Assembly (NCBI GenBank): GCA_004321925.1
Contig: SCQH01000041.1
Coordinates: forward strand, 1 to 62,381
Direction of reading: 5' to 3'
Origin: Nitrospirota bacterium
Lineage (GTDB): Bacteria; Nitrospirota; Thermodesulfovibrionia; Thermodesulfovibrionales; UBA6898
DNA: 62,381 bases
In this document: in pieces, positions 8,830 to 19,137 of the stretch
Numbering within the stretch: position 1 is the stretch's first letter
Layout of the letters: each line of letters opens with the position of its first letter
The notes under the pieces: model-generated
The model's input: the letters and a program-made list of their open reading frames with translations, nothing else
The model's database searches: none
Told to the model about the DNA's origin: nothing
Position numbers and translations under genes: made by a program

Positions 8830-11800
8830 TCACTGGTTTACCGGTAGGACAAAGATAAACCTGCTCCCTTTTCCTTCTTCACTTTCCACCCATATCTTTC
8901 CGCCGTGAAGTTCGATCAAACGCTTACAGAGGCTGAGGCCAAGCCCTGTACCGGCATACTTCCTGGTCAGACTTGTCTCTATCTGCTGGAATGGCTGGAA
9001 AAGCCTCTGCTGGTTTTTCATCGAGATGCCGATGCCGGTGTCGGCGACAGAAACTTCAACAAAGTTTTTGCCGGGTTCATAGTTCAAAGCTGATAGTTCA
9101 CTGCTTACATCGGTGCTGCCATGAGCTATGAGCCATGAGATGTCCACCAGGCGCGCAGCGACACGCACACTCCCCCCATCAGGCGTAAATTTGAAGGCAT
9201 TGCCTAAAAGGTTCACGATAACCTGTTTCAGCTTCTTCTTGTCAGCAGTAATGGTTGTTATCGTATCGTCGATTTCCGTCGTTGCTTTAATCGTATGTTT
9301 TAATGCCTTCTCCTTGAACATACCGAGAGAAGTCTCAATGATCTCTTTCAGGCTGACCATCCCGGGCTCAAACTCCAGCTTCCCTGCCTCGATCTTTGAC
9401 AGGTCAAGGATATCGGTGATCAGGGTCAGCAGGTGACGGCCGCTCTCGGATATATCGTTGAGGAATTCCTTTTGCTTGTGCGTGACAGGGCCTGCCATGC
9501 CCTGCTGCATGATATCGGAGAAGCCCATGATGGCATTCAAAGGAGTCCTGAGCTCATGGGACATGTTGGTCAGAAAATCTGTCTTAGACCTGCTTGAGTA
9601 ATCAGCCTCTTCCCGCCTCAGTACCAGTTCCTGGTTCACGCTATGAAGGTCCAGGTTTGCGTCCTCAAGCTTTCTTGTCCTTTCCTTCACCTTTCCCTCG
9701 AGCTCTTCAATAAGCCGCACATTCTCAATAGCAATTGCGGCCTGGTTGGCAAATATCTGGCATAGTTTCATCCTGTCGGGAGTAAAATAGTTGGGGCTGT
9801 AACTATAAAAGGTCAAAACTCCGGAACACTTGTCACGTGCATAGATAAGCGGTACCGACATAATATCAACATAGCCCCTCTTTTGTGCTTCTGATCTCCA
9901 TTGAGCAAATAAGGCATCGTTAATATTTTCCTTGAAGATCGCTCTGCCCTTAATGGCCATACCGGTCGGACCCATACCTGCGGGGGAATCGTCCCAGGTG
10001 GCCCTGATCGTTGCAATATAGCCGTCCTCAAACCCGGCGTGCGCGACCGGAATTACCTCGAAATGTTCTTCCCCGATCACACCAAGCCATACCATTTTCA
10101 GGTCAAACACCGTGTAAATGATATTACAGATCTCCGCATAGATGTCTTTGAGGTTCGTAATGAGCATCAGGGAATCGGATGCCATGCTCAGGCTGGTGAG
10201 CTCCGTGCTGTAAGAAGTCAGAGCATCCTCAGCCCTTTTACGCTCGATGCCCAGGGCAATGACATCAGCCACCGATGCCAGCGACGACATCGTCGCTTCT
10301 GTGATCTGCTTGCGGCTGAACATCGCCATGACCCCGACCAGCCTGTCCTGCACGATCAGCGGATACCCTGCAAACGCGACCATTGCTTCTTCTATTGCCC
10401 ATTGCTGATCGCCGACCTGGGGATCGCCGATGACCTGGTTGGTAAGATGGGGCTTACGTTCTTCGGCAATAAGTCCTATTTTGAACATGCCCACCGGCAC
10501 GCGGCCGTGGGCTCCGTCGATATGAGTATACATCCCGGCGCTCGCCTGCAACTCCAGCACCTTATCTTCTTCATTGAGCGTCCAGATCCGTGCAAATGCA
10601 GCATCAAGATGCTGCACCATGGCCTCAGAGCAGAACTGCAGGGTTGTTCGCAAGGCACCACCCCGGGTAAGGGCAATACCGATCTCTGCGCCTAAGGCAG
10701 CCTGATGGACCCGTTCGTTCAGCTCATTCTGAGCCTGCTTGCGCTCGGTTATGTCCTGATTCACGCCGTGCGTCTTTACCGTGCGGCCTTGGGCATCCTT
10801 CTCTATGCGGATATTAACGCTGATGTAGCCCGTAGAGCCATCGCCGCGGAGGATGCGATGATCCAACTGGCCCATGTAGTGCGGGTCTGTCGTCTCCAGG
10901 TTCTTCTGAATTTCAGCGCCGACCACGGCCCGATCCTCCGGAAAGAGGAACCGCTCGGCGTAACGCGCAGAGGGCATGACATAACCGCCTTCCTGCTCGG
11001 CCGTCGTGCGAAAGAGCGCATAGAACTGATCGTTGAACGTAAACTGATCGCGGATGACGTCATAATCCCATGCACCCAGCCGGGCAATCCTCAACGCCTC
11101 GGCCAGGCGGGCCTCGTTCTCCGCCAGCGAACTCTCCGCCAGTTTGCGCTCGGTGATATCCTCAAAAATAGCGACGAATTGCTCCCGGCGCGGGCTGTAG
11201 GCTGCGACCTGATAATGCCGTTTAAGCTCGCTCGAATAATTAATAAAATTGATCGGCTCGCCGGTCAATGCCACGCGGCCATAAGTATCGATCCAGTATG
11301 GTTCAGTACCCGGCATAACCTCAAGCACTGTTTTGCCGAGGAGATCTGCCGCACGGAGTCCGGTCAGCCGCTCAAAGGCCGGGTTGATTTTCAGAAAACG
11401 ATAGTCAACCGGCTTGCCTTTCTCGTCACAGATGATTTCGTGCAAGGCAAAACCCTCGATCATGCCGTTGAAAAGATCGGCAAACAGCCTTTCACTCTCG
11501 TGCAGCTTTGCCGCCGTCCTCTCCCGCCGCTTTTCGTAATTCCAAATGCCCACGGTTGCAACGGTAATGATAGAGATCAGGACAATCAGGATCCCCATGA
11601 AGAGTTGTCTTGATTTTTCCCAATTTCTCGCCATGCTCTTCCCTATAAGAACGTCTAATTTCTCAGCATCTCCGAAAATCCCATCGAAAACAGCGTCAAA
11701 CTTCTGATCGGCAGCCGAACCTATTTGGGATTTATCAGGGGCCTGCAGACGCTCCAAAGCGGTCGTTTTCAACGTCACAAGATTCTGCCTGATCGATTCA

Positions 11801-12168
11801 CCGAGGGCGCGCAGCACCGGATCATGCAGCGGCTCGGTGATCCGGCCATGGTCGGTTTCTCCTCCGTTGAGGGTCGAATCGTTGAGTATTATTGCAGCAT
11901 CGATATGCTTTATAATTTCCTTGATATCTGCCGTTGTATCTCCGCTGAGAGTCTCCTCTAATCTGAGATGGGCCGCTGCAACATTTATCTTTATGTCCAT
12001 GATCGCATCGACAATAAGAGAATCGCCGTGCTGCTGCCTGCTGATCTGGTTGACCCATAGAAGCAGTATAATTGAGAATATACCGATGGAGAAAACAGCT
12101 GTCGGCAACCAGTACCATTGCCGCGACTTTTTCCCGACAGCCCCGATCGCCGCAGATTTCTCTTTCAT
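8830..12168 (-). CDS. Membrane sensor histidine kinase, PAS-PAS-GAF-GAF-HisKA-HATPase
   Basis: This 1112-residue kinase has TM1 at about 22-42, an extracytoplasmic helical domain to about 190, and TM2 at about 192-212. Two PAS domains end in DITERK, followed by two GAF domains, a coiled coil, HisKA with H871 in [13 protein letters not shown], and an ATPase domain with [16 protein letters not shown] and GTGLGLSL. It has no receiver domain, so the phosphoryl acceptor is a separate protein. Its first GAF is strikingly similar to a GAF in the kinase at 45265 (for example the SAGMYxHIDG and EERKPHLTN segments). Residues about 1007-1035 are an insertion in the ATPase loop that the 45265 protein lacks. 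AGGGGGAACG precedes the ATG. Confidence 0.93.
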   Translation of the reverse strand: MKEKSAAIGAVGKKSRQWYWLPTAVFSIGIFSIILLLWVNQISRQQHGDSLIVDAIMDIKINVAAAHLRLEETLSGDTTADIKEIIKHIDAAIILNDSTLNGGETDHGRITEPLHDPVLRALGESIRQNLVTLKTTALERLQAPDKSQIGSAADQKFDAVFDGIFGDAEKLDVLIGKSMARNWEKSRQLFMGILIVLISIITVATVGIWNYEKRRERTAAKLHESERLFADLFNGMIEGFALHEIICDEKGKPVDYRFLKINPAFERLTGLRAADLLGKTVLEVMPGTEPYWIDTYGRVALTGEPINFINYSSELKRHYQVAAYSPRREQFVAIFEDITERKLAESSLAENEARLAEALRIARLGAWDYDVIRDQFTFNDQFYALFRTTAEQEGGYVMPSARYAERFLFPEDRAVVGAEIQKNLETTDPHYMGQLDHRILRGDGSTGYISVNIRIEKDAQGRTVKTHGVNQDITERKQAQNELNERVHQAALGAEIGIALTRGGALRTTLQFCSEAMVQHLDAAFARIWTLNEEDKVLELQASAGMYTHIDGAHGRVPVGMFKIGLIAEERKPHLTNQVIGDPQVGDQQWAIEEAMVAFAGYPLIVQDRLVGVMAMFSRKQITEATMSSLASVADVIALGIERKRAEDALTSYSTELTSLSMASDSLMLITNLKDIYAEICNIIYTVFDLKMVWLGVIGEEHFEVIPVAHAGFEDGYIATIRATWDDSPAGMGPTGMAIKGRAIFKENINDALFAQWRSEAQKRGYVDIMSVPLIYARDKCSGVLTFYSYSPNYFTPDRMKLCQIFANQAAIAIENVRLIEELEGKVKERTRKLEDANLDLHSVNQELVLRREEADYSSRSKTDFLTNMSHELRTPLNAIMGFSDIMQQGMAGPVTHKQKEFLNDISESGRHLLTLITDILDLSKIEAGKLEFEPGMVSLKEIIETSLGMFKEKALKHTIKATTEIDDTITTITADKKKLKQVIVNLLGNAFKFTPDGGSVRVAARLVDISWLIAHGSTDVSSELSALNYEPGKNFVEVSVADTGIGISMKNQQRLFQPFQQIETSLTRKYAGTGLGLSLCKRLIELHGGKIWVESEEGKGSRFIFVLPVNQ

Positions 12169-12294
12169 CGTTCCCCCTGTATCACCGGCACTTTCTCTGT
12201 AAAGCTCGTCTGTTTCCGACGTGAAGAGATTGTCAAGCGCGACATCTGAACATTCATAGCGCAGGATATAAGGGACCTCGACATCATAATAGAA

Positions 12295-12303
12295 ATTATA
12301 TCA
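12295..12303 (-). promoter_or_regulatory. Extended -10 promoter for the 8.8-12.2 kb sensor kinase
   Basis: On the minus strand TGATATAAT reads from 12303 to 12295. The -35 position is poor, but the extended -10 is perfect. It would give a leader of about 120 nt. The 330-nt gap between this kinase and dcd also carries a TATAAT at 12441-12446 facing dcd, without a good -35; nothing else was seen in the gap. Confidence 0.45.
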
Positions 12304-12497
12304 TCAATGAGTGATAAATAAGCCCTTCCCTGGAAACAGTCAAACGGGGGGAAAATTGCATACCCACACTAACCGTGCTGAGTTCTTCGATAAAATGAGG
12401 AAGCAGTGCTCAAAAGCCAAACTACTCAGCGTAATTAGGTTATAATACAGCCTGAAAAGTAGTACGATATTACAATTTCTGAGGCAGGTTATAATTC

Positions 12498-13061
12498 ATG
12501 GTAAAAAATGATGTCTGGATAAGAAATATGTCCGAAAAAGGGATGATCGAGCCCTTTAATGCGGATCAGGTCAGAAAAGGTGTCATATCGTCCGGTATCG
12601 GCTCATACGGCTATGACATGCGTATTGCGGATGAATTCCGGGTGCTGAGGCCCGAGCGGGTGGCGCTTATCGACCCCAAGAAGGTCGAAGAGGGCACCTT
12701 CGAGGACCTTAAGACCGATTTTTTTGATATACCGGCCAATTCGTATGTCATCTGCAGGTCCTTTGAATATTTCAGGATACCGCGCGAGACGCTGGCGATC
12801 TGTTTTGGCAAATCCACCTATGCACGAAGCGGGGTTATTGTGAACGTCACCCCGCTTGAGCCTGAGTGGGAGGGCTATATCACGATAGCGGTCTCCAACA
12901 CGGCCCCTGTCCCTGTCAGGCTCTATGCGAATGAGGGCATCGGTCAGGTCGTCTTTCTCGGGGCTGACGAGGTCTGCCGGGTATCCTATGCGGATAAAAA
13001 AGGAAAATATCAGGCCCAGAAGGGGATCGTCATGTCAAAGGTGGATGAGAAGCATTCATGA
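12498..13061 (+). CDS. dcd: dCTP deaminase family protein with catalytic Glu replaced by Ala
   Basis: This 187-residue protein matches the proteobacterial-type Dcd over its length: GMIEPF, SYGYDMR, NSYVICRSFEYFRIPR, FGKSTYARSGV, PLEPEWEGYITI and KGKYQAQKG. Dcd normally converts dCTP to dUTP for dTMP synthesis. In the family the strand after WEGY reads TLEF or TIEI, where the Glu (E138 in E. coli Dcd) is the general base. Here the codon at 12888-12890 is GCG, so the residue is Ala131. Unless another residue substitutes, the protein would be deaminase-deficient and could be regulatory or nucleotide-binding. Its TGA overlaps the ATG of pyrF. Confidence 0.88.
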   Translation: MVKNDVWIRNMSEKGMIEPFNADQVRKGVISSGIGSYGYDMRIADEFRVLRPERVALIDPKKVEEGTFEDLKTDFFDIPANSYVICRSFEYFRIPRETLAICFGKSTYARSGVIVNVTPLEPEWEGYITIAVSNTAPVPVRLYANEGIGQVVFLGADEVCRVSYADKKGKYQAQKGIVMSKVDEKHS

Positions 13062-13777
13062 ACCTCAATGAGAAACTGATCGTTGCCCTGGATGTCGATG
13101 AATTGGACTATGCGATTGAAATTGTCGATAAATTAGGCAGTTATATAGATATATTTAAAGTAGGACTTGAGCTATTTACGATAGCCGGCCCCTCGATAGT
13201 CAATGAGCTGCATAAGCGCGGCAAGAGAGTTTTCCTTGATCTTAAGTTCCATGACATCCCCACGACCGTAGCCCGGGCAGGTGTCGCTGCTGCCCGGCAG
13301 GGGGTCTTCATGTTCAATGTCCATGCCTCAGGCGGACTCGATATGATGCGGCGCTGCAGGGATGAGGTGGTCAATGTCTGCCTGAAGGAGAATCTCAGCA
13401 GGCCCCGGATCATCGGGGTGACCGTCCTGACGAGCATGTCGCAGGACGTCATGAAGGCCGAACTCGGCATTCAGCACAGCCTTCATACCCAGGTGAGGCA
13501 TCTTGCCGGGATGAGCCTCAAGGCCGGCCTTGACGGAGTTGTCGCTTCCGGACAGGAGACGGTGAAGATCAAGGGCCACTGCGGTGATAATTTCCTGATC
13601 GTCGCCCCAGGGATCAGGCCGACCTGGGCGCCGGTCGATGATCAGTCCAGGACCATGACACCAAAAGAAGCGCTCAGGGCAGGGGCTGATTATATCGTTA
13701 TGGGCCGCGCCATCCTTAACCAGTCCAATCCGGTCAATGCCGTCGAACTCATTGCGCGGGAGATATCCGCCTTATGA
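13058..13777 (+). CDS. pyrF: Orotidine 5'-phosphate decarboxylase
   Basis: This 239-residue enzyme makes UMP from OMP, the last step of pyrimidine synthesis. It has LIVALDVDE at the start, the catalytic DLKFHDIPTTVA motif, GVVASGQE, and the phosphate-binding APGIRP and GADYIVMGRAI segments. It overlaps dcd by ATGA, so the pair is translationally coupled and groups two pyrimidine-nucleotide genes. The next gene begins 46 nt later on the same strand. Confidence 0.96.
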   Translation: MNLNEKLIVALDVDELDYAIEIVDKLGSYIDIFKVGLELFTIAGPSIVNELHKRGKRVFLDLKFHDIPTTVARAGVAAARQGVFMFNVHASGGLDMMRRCRDEVVNVCLKENLSRPRIIGVTVLTSMSQDVMKAELGIQHSLHTQVRHLAGMSLKAGLDGVVASGQETVKIKGHCGDNFLIVAPGIRPTWAPVDDQSRTMTPKEALRAGADYIVMGRAILNQSNPVNAVELIAREISAL

Positions 13778-13823
13778 GATCGCAGCAGCCGGCCTGACAT
13801 CACCTTACTCAGGATCACGATAG

Positions 13824-15260
13824 ATGAGAACCTTTTCCCCGATCGTTAAGGAGATCCCTTTTGAGAGCCCCTGCAAGATGTACGGGGCGCTCAGGACCCC
13901 CCGGAGCTTTCTCTTTGAGAGTGTAAAAGGGGCAGGCCGGATTGCCCGCTACTCCTTTATCGGCATTGATCCCTATCTTGAATTCAGGGTAAAGGATGGC
14001 ACGGTTGAGATAGATGCCGGCGGCAGGAAGAGCATCTCTGCCCGCAAACCTCTGGAGCGGCTGCGGGAGCTGATCTCCTGTTACCGCCAGGCGCCGCTTC
14101 CGGGGCTGCCTCCTTTCCAGGGAGGCGCGGCAGGCATCTTCTGCTATGATTTTGTCCAGTATTTCGAACGGCTGCCCCATGCTGCCACGGATGACCTTGG
14201 CCTGCCCGATGCCCATTTCTTCATGATAGACCGGCTCATCGCCTTTGACCATGAGCAAAAGAAGGCCTGGATCATGGTCAGTCCGGGTGCGAGGGAGACC
14301 GTGCTCGGATTTTCTGATCCGGGCAGGACCCCTGAGACCGCCCTTGCAGAGGCGGCAGAGGTGCTCCAGGCCCTCGAGCTGAAGGTCCGTGCGATCCCTG
14401 CTCAGGCGGAAGTGAGTCCCCGTTCATCACAGAAGATCGATATACAGTACGATGTCTCAAAAGAGGCCTATATCAGTATGGTAAAAAAGGCGAAGGAGTA
14501 TATTGCTGCCGGCGATATCTTTCAGACCAACCTCTCGCTGCGCGCCTCTGCCGTGCTCAGGGACCATGACCCCTGGGAGATCTATACGGTCCTCAGGGAT
14601 ATCAACCCGTCTCCCTTTTCCTGCTACTTCGATTTCGGGGAGTACCAGATCGTCAGTTCTTCACCCGAGAGGCTGGTGCGCGTCATCGATGGGCTCATCG
14701 ATACCCGCCCGATCGCCGGCACCCGGCCGAGGGGAAAGGACCTCAGCGAGGACGCCAGCCTGAGGGCTGAGCTCCTGCTGAATGAAAAAGAGAGGGCCGA
14801 GCATATCATGCTGATAGACCTTGAGAGGAACGATATCGGCCGGGTTGCCGCGTATGGTACGGTCGAGGCGGATGAACTGATGGTGACCGAGGACTATTCC
14901 CATGTCATGCATATCGTCTCGAACGTCAGGGGCAGGCTTGCCCCCGGAAAGGACTGCTTCGACGTTGTCCATGCGGTCTACCCGGGCGGGACGATCACGG
15001 GCGTCCCGAAGGTTCGCTGCATGGAGATCATCGACGAGCTGGAACCCTTCAGGCGCGGCCCCTACACCGGATCGGTCGGCTATATCGGGTTTAACGGCAA
15101 CATGGACCTCAATATCATCATCAGGACCTTTCTTGTCAGGGATGGCAAGGCCTATATCCAGGCAGGAGCCGGCATCGTCGCCGATTCGGACCCGGAGCAG
15201 GAATATCATGAATGCATCAGAAAGGCCGAGGCGCTCCTCAGGACGCTCGAACGGCTGTAA
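13824..15260 (+). CDS. Anthranilate synthase / aminodeoxychorismate synthase component I (TrpE/PabB family)
   Basis: This 478-residue chorismate-binding enzyme has GDIFQTNLS, the active-site motif RPIAGTRPRG, MLIDLERNDIGRV, a YPGGTITGVPKVRCMEI motif and GFNGNMDLNIIIRT. The PIAGT alanine is TrpE-like, since classical enterobacterial PabB has a reactive Lys (PIKGT). The GFNGNMDLNI C-terminus resembles Bacillus-type PabB. No glutamine amidotransferase partner (TrpG/PabA) or other trp gene is adjacent, which favours PabB slightly. It probably lies in the dcd-pyrF operon and is followed 24 nt later by the ABC-F gene. Confidence 0.85.
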   Translation: MRTFSPIVKEIPFESPCKMYGALRTPRSFLFESVKGAGRIARYSFIGIDPYLEFRVKDGTVEIDAGGRKSISARKPLERLRELISCYRQAPLPGLPPFQGGAAGIFCYDFVQYFERLPHAATDDLGLPDAHFFMIDRLIAFDHEQKKAWIMVSPGARETVLGFSDPGRTPETALAEAAEVLQALELKVRAIPAQAEVSPRSSQKIDIQYDVSKEAYISMVKKAKEYIAAGDIFQTNLSLRASAVLRDHDPWEIYTVLRDINPSPFSCYFDFGEYQIVSSSPERLVRVIDGLIDTRPIAGTRPRGKDLSEDASLRAELLLNEKERAEHIMLIDLERNDIGRVAAYGTVEADELMVTEDYSHVMHIVSNVRGRLAPGKDCFDVVHAVYPGGTITGVPKVRCMEIIDELEPFRRGPYTGSVGYIGFNGNMDLNIIIRTFLVRDGKAYIQAGAGIVADSDPEQEYHECIRKAEALLRTLERL

Positions 15261-15284
15261 TATGAAGGAGAAGAGACTACACGT

Positions 15285-17135
15285 ATGATCCAGGTAAATA
15301 AATTATCAAAGGGCTACGGCCGCCAGACCATCTTCGACGAGGTCGATTTCATCATCAATCCGGGTGAGCGGGTCGGGCTTGTCGGCAGGAACGGGCACGG
15401 CAAGACCACGCTCTTTCGCATGATCCTTGGAGAGGAACACCAGGACTCGGGTACCATCACCATCCCCAACGGATACCGCATCGGTCATCTTTCACAGCAT
15501 ATCTCGTTCACCGAAAAAACGATCCTGAAAGAGGGCTGTCTTAATCTGCCTCATTCCGAGGACGGCACTGACGAGAGCTATAAAGTAGCGGCGATCCTCC
15601 ATGGGCTCGGCTTTTCTACAGAAGATTTCGACCGGCATCCCTCCTCGCTCTCCGGCGGGTTCCAGATCAGGCTGAACCTCGCGAAGGTCCTGGTCTCCGA
15701 ACCGAACCTGCTGCTCCTTGACGAGCCGACCAACTATCTCGACATCGTCTCTATCCGGTGGCTGACGAAGTTTCTCCGGTCCTGGAAAAATGAGCTGATC
15801 GTCATCACCCATGACCGGGACTTCATGGACGGCGTGACGACCCATACCATGGCGATCCACCGCCAGAAGATACGGAAGATCGAGGGCACGACCCAGAAGC
15901 TTTATGCCCAGATACTCCTCGATGAGGAGGTCTATGAAAAGACGCGCATCAATGACGAGCGCAAGAGGAAGGACGTTGAGCAGTTCATCAACCGGTTCCG
16001 GGCGCAGGCGAACAAGGCAAAGGCGGTCCAGTCCCGCATCAAGGCCCTGCAGCGGCATGAAAAGCTGAGCAAGCTCACAGAGGAAAAGACCCTGGACTTT
16101 GCCTTTCATTCGGCTTCGTTCACCGGCAAACAGCTCCTGAGCGCCGAAAATGTCTGCTTTACCTTTGACGCGGACGGTCCGCTCCTGATACAGGGCCTGG
16201 ACCTCCAGATAGGGAAGCACGACCGCATTGCGATCATCGGCAAGAACGGGAAGGGCAAGACAACGCTCCTGAACCTCCTTGCGGGAGAGCTTGAGCCGGT
16301 AAACGGGACCATAACCCCGCACCCCCAGCTGAAGACCGCCTTTTTCGGCCAGACGAACATCAACCGGCTGAACCTTTCAAGGACCATAGAAGAAGAGATC
16401 ATGGATGTCCATCCGGACCACAGCCGCGGCGCAGCCCGGAAGATCTGCGGGGCCATGATGTTCGAAGGGGATGCGGCGCTCAAGAAGATCAGCGTCCTGT
16501 CGGGCGGAGAGAGGAGCCGGGTCCTTTTAGGCAAGCTGCTGGTGAGCCCGGCGAACCTGCTCCTGCTGGATGAGCCGACGAACCACCTTGATATGGAATC
16601 GATCGATTCGCTCATAGAGGCGGTGGACGTCTTCAGGGGAGCTGTGGTGATCGTGACCCACAGCGAACTGGTGCTGAGCGCCATTGCCACGAAACTGGTC
16701 GTCTTTGACGGCGGAAAGATCACGTTCTTCGACGGCACCTATGAGGACTTCCTGAGCAGGGTGGGCTGGAGTGACGAGACGGCTGAGGCAGAGGACGCTC
16801 CCCGCAAGGAAGAGAGACAGAAGGGCGTCAACAAGAAAGAGGCAAGGCGGCTCCGGGCCGAGATCATCACCAACCGCTCAAAGACCCTCAATCCGCTCCA
16901 GAAAAGGATCGCCGAGCTCGAAGGGGAGATCAGCCAGCTCGAAAAGCGTGTCGACGAGGACACGGTCCGTCTCCTTAATGCCTCTGAAAAAGGCAATGTT
17001 TCTGAGATCAGGGACCTTACGAAGGCGATCTCCCATACCCGTGCTGAGATAGACAGGCTCTTTGCGAAGCTTGAGAAGAAGACCGCTCTTTTTGAGACAA
17101 AATCACGCGAGTTCGAGAAACTGCTCGGGGACTGA
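15285..17135 (+). CDS. ABC-F family ATPase (ribosome-associated, Uup/EttA-like)
   Basis: This 616-residue soluble protein has two ABC ATPase domains and no membrane segment. Domain 1 has GRNGHGKTT, LSGGFQIRL and LLLDEPTNYLD; domain 2 has GKNGKGKTT, LSGGERSRV and LLLDEPTNHLD. Between them is the charged ABC-F linker (about residues 190-280). The C-terminus (about 540-616) is a coiled coil rich in Glu, Lys and Arg, as in Uup/YdiF-type members. ABC-F proteins act in the ribosomal E-site to relieve stalls or give antibiotic resistance. GAAGGAGAAG precedes the ATG. Confidence 0.92.
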   Translation: MIQVNKLSKGYGRQTIFDEVDFIINPGERVGLVGRNGHGKTTLFRMILGEEHQDSGTITIPNGYRIGHLSQHISFTEKTILKEGCLNLPHSEDGTDESYKVAAILHGLGFSTEDFDRHPSSLSGGFQIRLNLAKVLVSEPNLLLLDEPTNYLDIVSIRWLTKFLRSWKNELIVITHDRDFMDGVTTHTMAIHRQKIRKIEGTTQKLYAQILLDEEVYEKTRINDERKRKDVEQFINRFRAQANKAKAVQSRIKALQRHEKLSKLTEEKTLDFAFHSASFTGKQLLSAENVCFTFDADGPLLIQGLDLQIGKHDRIAIIGKNGKGKTTLLNLLAGELEPVNGTITPHPQLKTAFFGQTNINRLNLSRTIEEEIMDVHPDHSRGAARKICGAMMFEGDAALKKISVLSGGERSRVLLGKLLVSPANLLLLDEPTNHLDMESIDSLIEAVDVFRGAVVIVTHSELVLSAIATKLVVFDGGKITFFDGTYEDFLSRVGWSDETAEAEDAPRKEERQKGVNKKEARRLRAEIITNRSKTLNPLQKRIAELEGEISQLEKRVDEDTVRLLNASEKGNVSEIRDLTKAISHTRAEIDRLFAKLEKKTALFETKSREFEKLLGD

Positions 17136-17143
17136 CAGCCTGC

Positions 17144-17174
17144 TTGAACTGTCGGGGGAATATTTTTTTATAAT
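17144..17174 (+). promoter_or_regulatory. Candidate promoter for htpG
   Basis: TTGAAC at 17144-17149 and TATAAT at 17169-17174 are 19 nt apart. The spacing is long but the -10 is consensus. The leader would be about 30 nt. No CIRCE-type heat-shock inverted repeat is visible. Confidence 0.4.
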
Positions 17175-17210
17175 ACTACATGCAAAAAAACTTACTGAGG
17201 TGAAGAAACA

Positions 17211-19121
17211 ATGACCGTACAGCAGATGGAATTCAAGACAGAGGTCAAGCAGCTCCTTGACCTGATGATACACTCACTTTATTCCCACAAGGAGATCTTT
17301 CTCCGGGAACTGATATCAAATGCATCTGACGCCCTCGACAAAGCACGCTACGAATCCCTGACCAACAGCAGCCTGCAGGAAAAGGCCGGGGACTGGACCA
17401 TACGGATCATTGCAGACCGCGCCGCCGGGACCCTCTCTGTCAGCGATAACGGGATCGGCATGACCAGGGACGAGATCATCGAGGCCCTCGGCACGATCGC
17501 GCATTCCGGGACCAAGGAGTTCCTCAAGGCGATGCAGGGCAGCGAGAAAAAGGATATGCCCGAGCTGATCGGTCAGTTCGGGGTCGGCTTTTATTCCTCT
17601 TTCATGGTCGCCGACAAGGTCACGGTACTTTCGAAGAAGGCCGGGACCGACGGTCTGGGTGTTAGATGGGAGTCGACCGCCGACGGGGCCTACACCCTCG
17701 AGGAGATCGAAAAGAAGGAGGCCGGCACCGAGGTCCTCCTGCATCTTAAAGCGGACGAAAAGAAATATGCTGAGGAGTGGGAGCTCAGGGAGGTTGTAAA
17801 GAAGTATTCCGATTATATCGAGTACCCGATCGTCATGAAGGTGGAGCGGCAGAAGCCTGATGCCTTTGATAAGGAAAAGACAATAACCGTGGAGGAAGAC
17901 GAGACCCTGAATTCACAAAAGGCGATCTGGCTGAAGGACAAGGCAGATATCACGGAAGATGCCTATGCGGAGTTCTATAAGCATCTGTCCCATGATTTCA
18001 ACGCCCCGGCCAAGGTCCTGCATTATAAGGCAGAGGGCACCTCGGAATTCACGGCCCTTCTCTTTATTCCGTCAAAACTGCCCCTGGGGATATTCTATAA
18101 GGACTATAAGATGGGGCCGACGCTCTATGTCAGGCGGGTACAGATCATGGACCATTGTGAGGAGCTCATCCCCCCGTACCTGAGGTTCGTCAAGGGGGTC
18201 ATTGATTCCTCCGACCTCCCTCTGAACGTCTCTCGTGAAATGCTCCAGTCGAACCGCCAGATCGGGGTCATCAGGAAGAACATCACAAAGAAGATACTCG
18301 ATGCGCTGGCAGACATGAAGCGGGACGAATACGAAAAATATACCGCCTTTCACCGGGAGTTCGGCCGGGTATTGAAGGAGGGGATCCACTTTGATTATGA
18401 GCGGCGCGAGCAGATCGCCGACCTGCTGCTGTTTCCCTCGACCAGGACCGCGGCCGGGTCCTTTACGACCCTGCAGGACTATCTGTCACAGATGAAAGAG
18501 GGCCAGGAGGATATCTATTATATAACCGGGACCAGCCTGCCAGAGGTCCTGAAATCACCGCATCTGGAGGTCTTCAGGGAAAAGGAGTACGAGGTCCTGG
18601 TCCTGCTGGACGACATCGACGACATGATCATGGCGGGCCTGCGCGAGTATAAGGGCAAAAAGATCAAGTCGGTCATTAAGGGTGATATTAAGCTGGACGT
18701 CCCGGACGGGGCGGAACAGAAGAAGGCGGCGGAAGAATTCGAAGGTCTGCTGGCTGCGATCAGGGAGCATCTGAAGGCGGATGTCAAAGAGGTGAGGCTT
18801 TCCGGCAGGCTCAAGGACTCTCCCTGCTGCCTGGTCATGGACGAAAGCGGCTTGGACCCCAATATGGAGAAGCTGATGAAGGCCATGGGGCAGGAGGTCC
18901 CGGTCAACCTGAGGATCCTCGAGATCAACCCCGGTCACCAGCTTTTCGGGGTGATGAGGTCCATGGTCCCGGACGACCAGCGCAGGGAACTGCTCGGGGA
19001 ATACATCGATATGGTTTACAATCAGGCGCTTCTGCTTGAAGGTTCGCCACTGAAGGACCCGGCAGGCTTTGCCCGGTCCATTGCTCGGCTTATGACGGAA
19101 CAGGGAAGCAGGCGCCCCTAG
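17211..19121 (+). CDS. htpG: Molecular chaperone HtpG (Hsp90)
   Basis: This 636-residue protein has the GHKL ATPase domain at the N-terminus (ELISNASDALDK, DNGIGM, GQFGVGFYSSFMVADKV), the middle domain with the catalytic-loop region SREMLQSNRQI, and the C-terminal dimerisation domain ending near RIARLMTEQG. The length is normal for bacterial HtpG. It refolds or remodels clients in the cytosol. AGGTGAAG precedes the ATG. A perfect terminator hairpin overlaps its stop codon, so it is a single-gene unit. Confidence 0.97.
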   Translation: MTVQQMEFKTEVKQLLDLMIHSLYSHKEIFLRELISNASDALDKARYESLTNSSLQEKAGDWTIRIIADRAAGTLSVSDNGIGMTRDEIIEALGTIAHSGTKEFLKAMQGSEKKDMPELIGQFGVGFYSSFMVADKVTVLSKKAGTDGLGVRWESTADGAYTLEEIEKKEAGTEVLLHLKADEKKYAEEWELREVVKKYSDYIEYPIVMKVERQKPDAFDKEKTITVEEDETLNSQKAIWLKDKADITEDAYAEFYKHLSHDFNAPAKVLHYKAEGTSEFTALLFIPSKLPLGIFYKDYKMGPTLYVRRVQIMDHCEELIPPYLRFVKGVIDSSDLPLNVSREMLQSNRQIGVIRKNITKKILDALADMKRDEYEKYTAFHREFGRVLKEGIHFDYERREQIADLLLFPSTRTAAGSFTTLQDYLSQMKEGQEDIYYITGTSLPEVLKSPHLEVFREKEYEVLVLLDDIDDMIMAGLREYKGKKIKSVIKGDIKLDVPDGAEQKKAAEEFEGLLAAIREHLKADVKEVRLSGRLKDSPCCLVMDESGLDPNMEKLMKAMGQEVPVNLRILEINPGHQLFGVMRSMVPDDQRRELLGEYIDMVYNQALLLEGSPLKDPAGFARSIARLMTEQGSRRP

Positions 19122-19137
19122 CGCCTGCTTATTTTTT
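19106..19137 (+). terminator. Rho-independent terminator of htpG
   Basis: A perfect 10-bp stem, AAGCAGGCGC with GCGCCTGCTT, has loop CCCTA and is followed by ATTTTTT. The htpG stop codon lies in the loop and first stem base. The U-tract runs into the 3' end of the convergent PilZ-REC gene. Confidence 0.88.

Noticed and set aside
8814-8830. Weak hairpin AGGCC-GGCG-GGCCT between the isochorismatase-like gene and the convergent kinase
   Set aside because: The stem is only 5 bp and the T-run is TTTC, too weak to call a terminator.
10039-11613. Two long plus-strand frames (218 and 302 codons)
   Set aside because: They are antisense to the 1112-residue kinase, which has a complete domain set in the minus strand.
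13824-15260. Definite assignment as trpE
   Set aside because: PIAGT supports TrpE, but the C-terminal motif resembles Bacillus PabB and no trp neighbour is present. It was left as TrpE/PabB.
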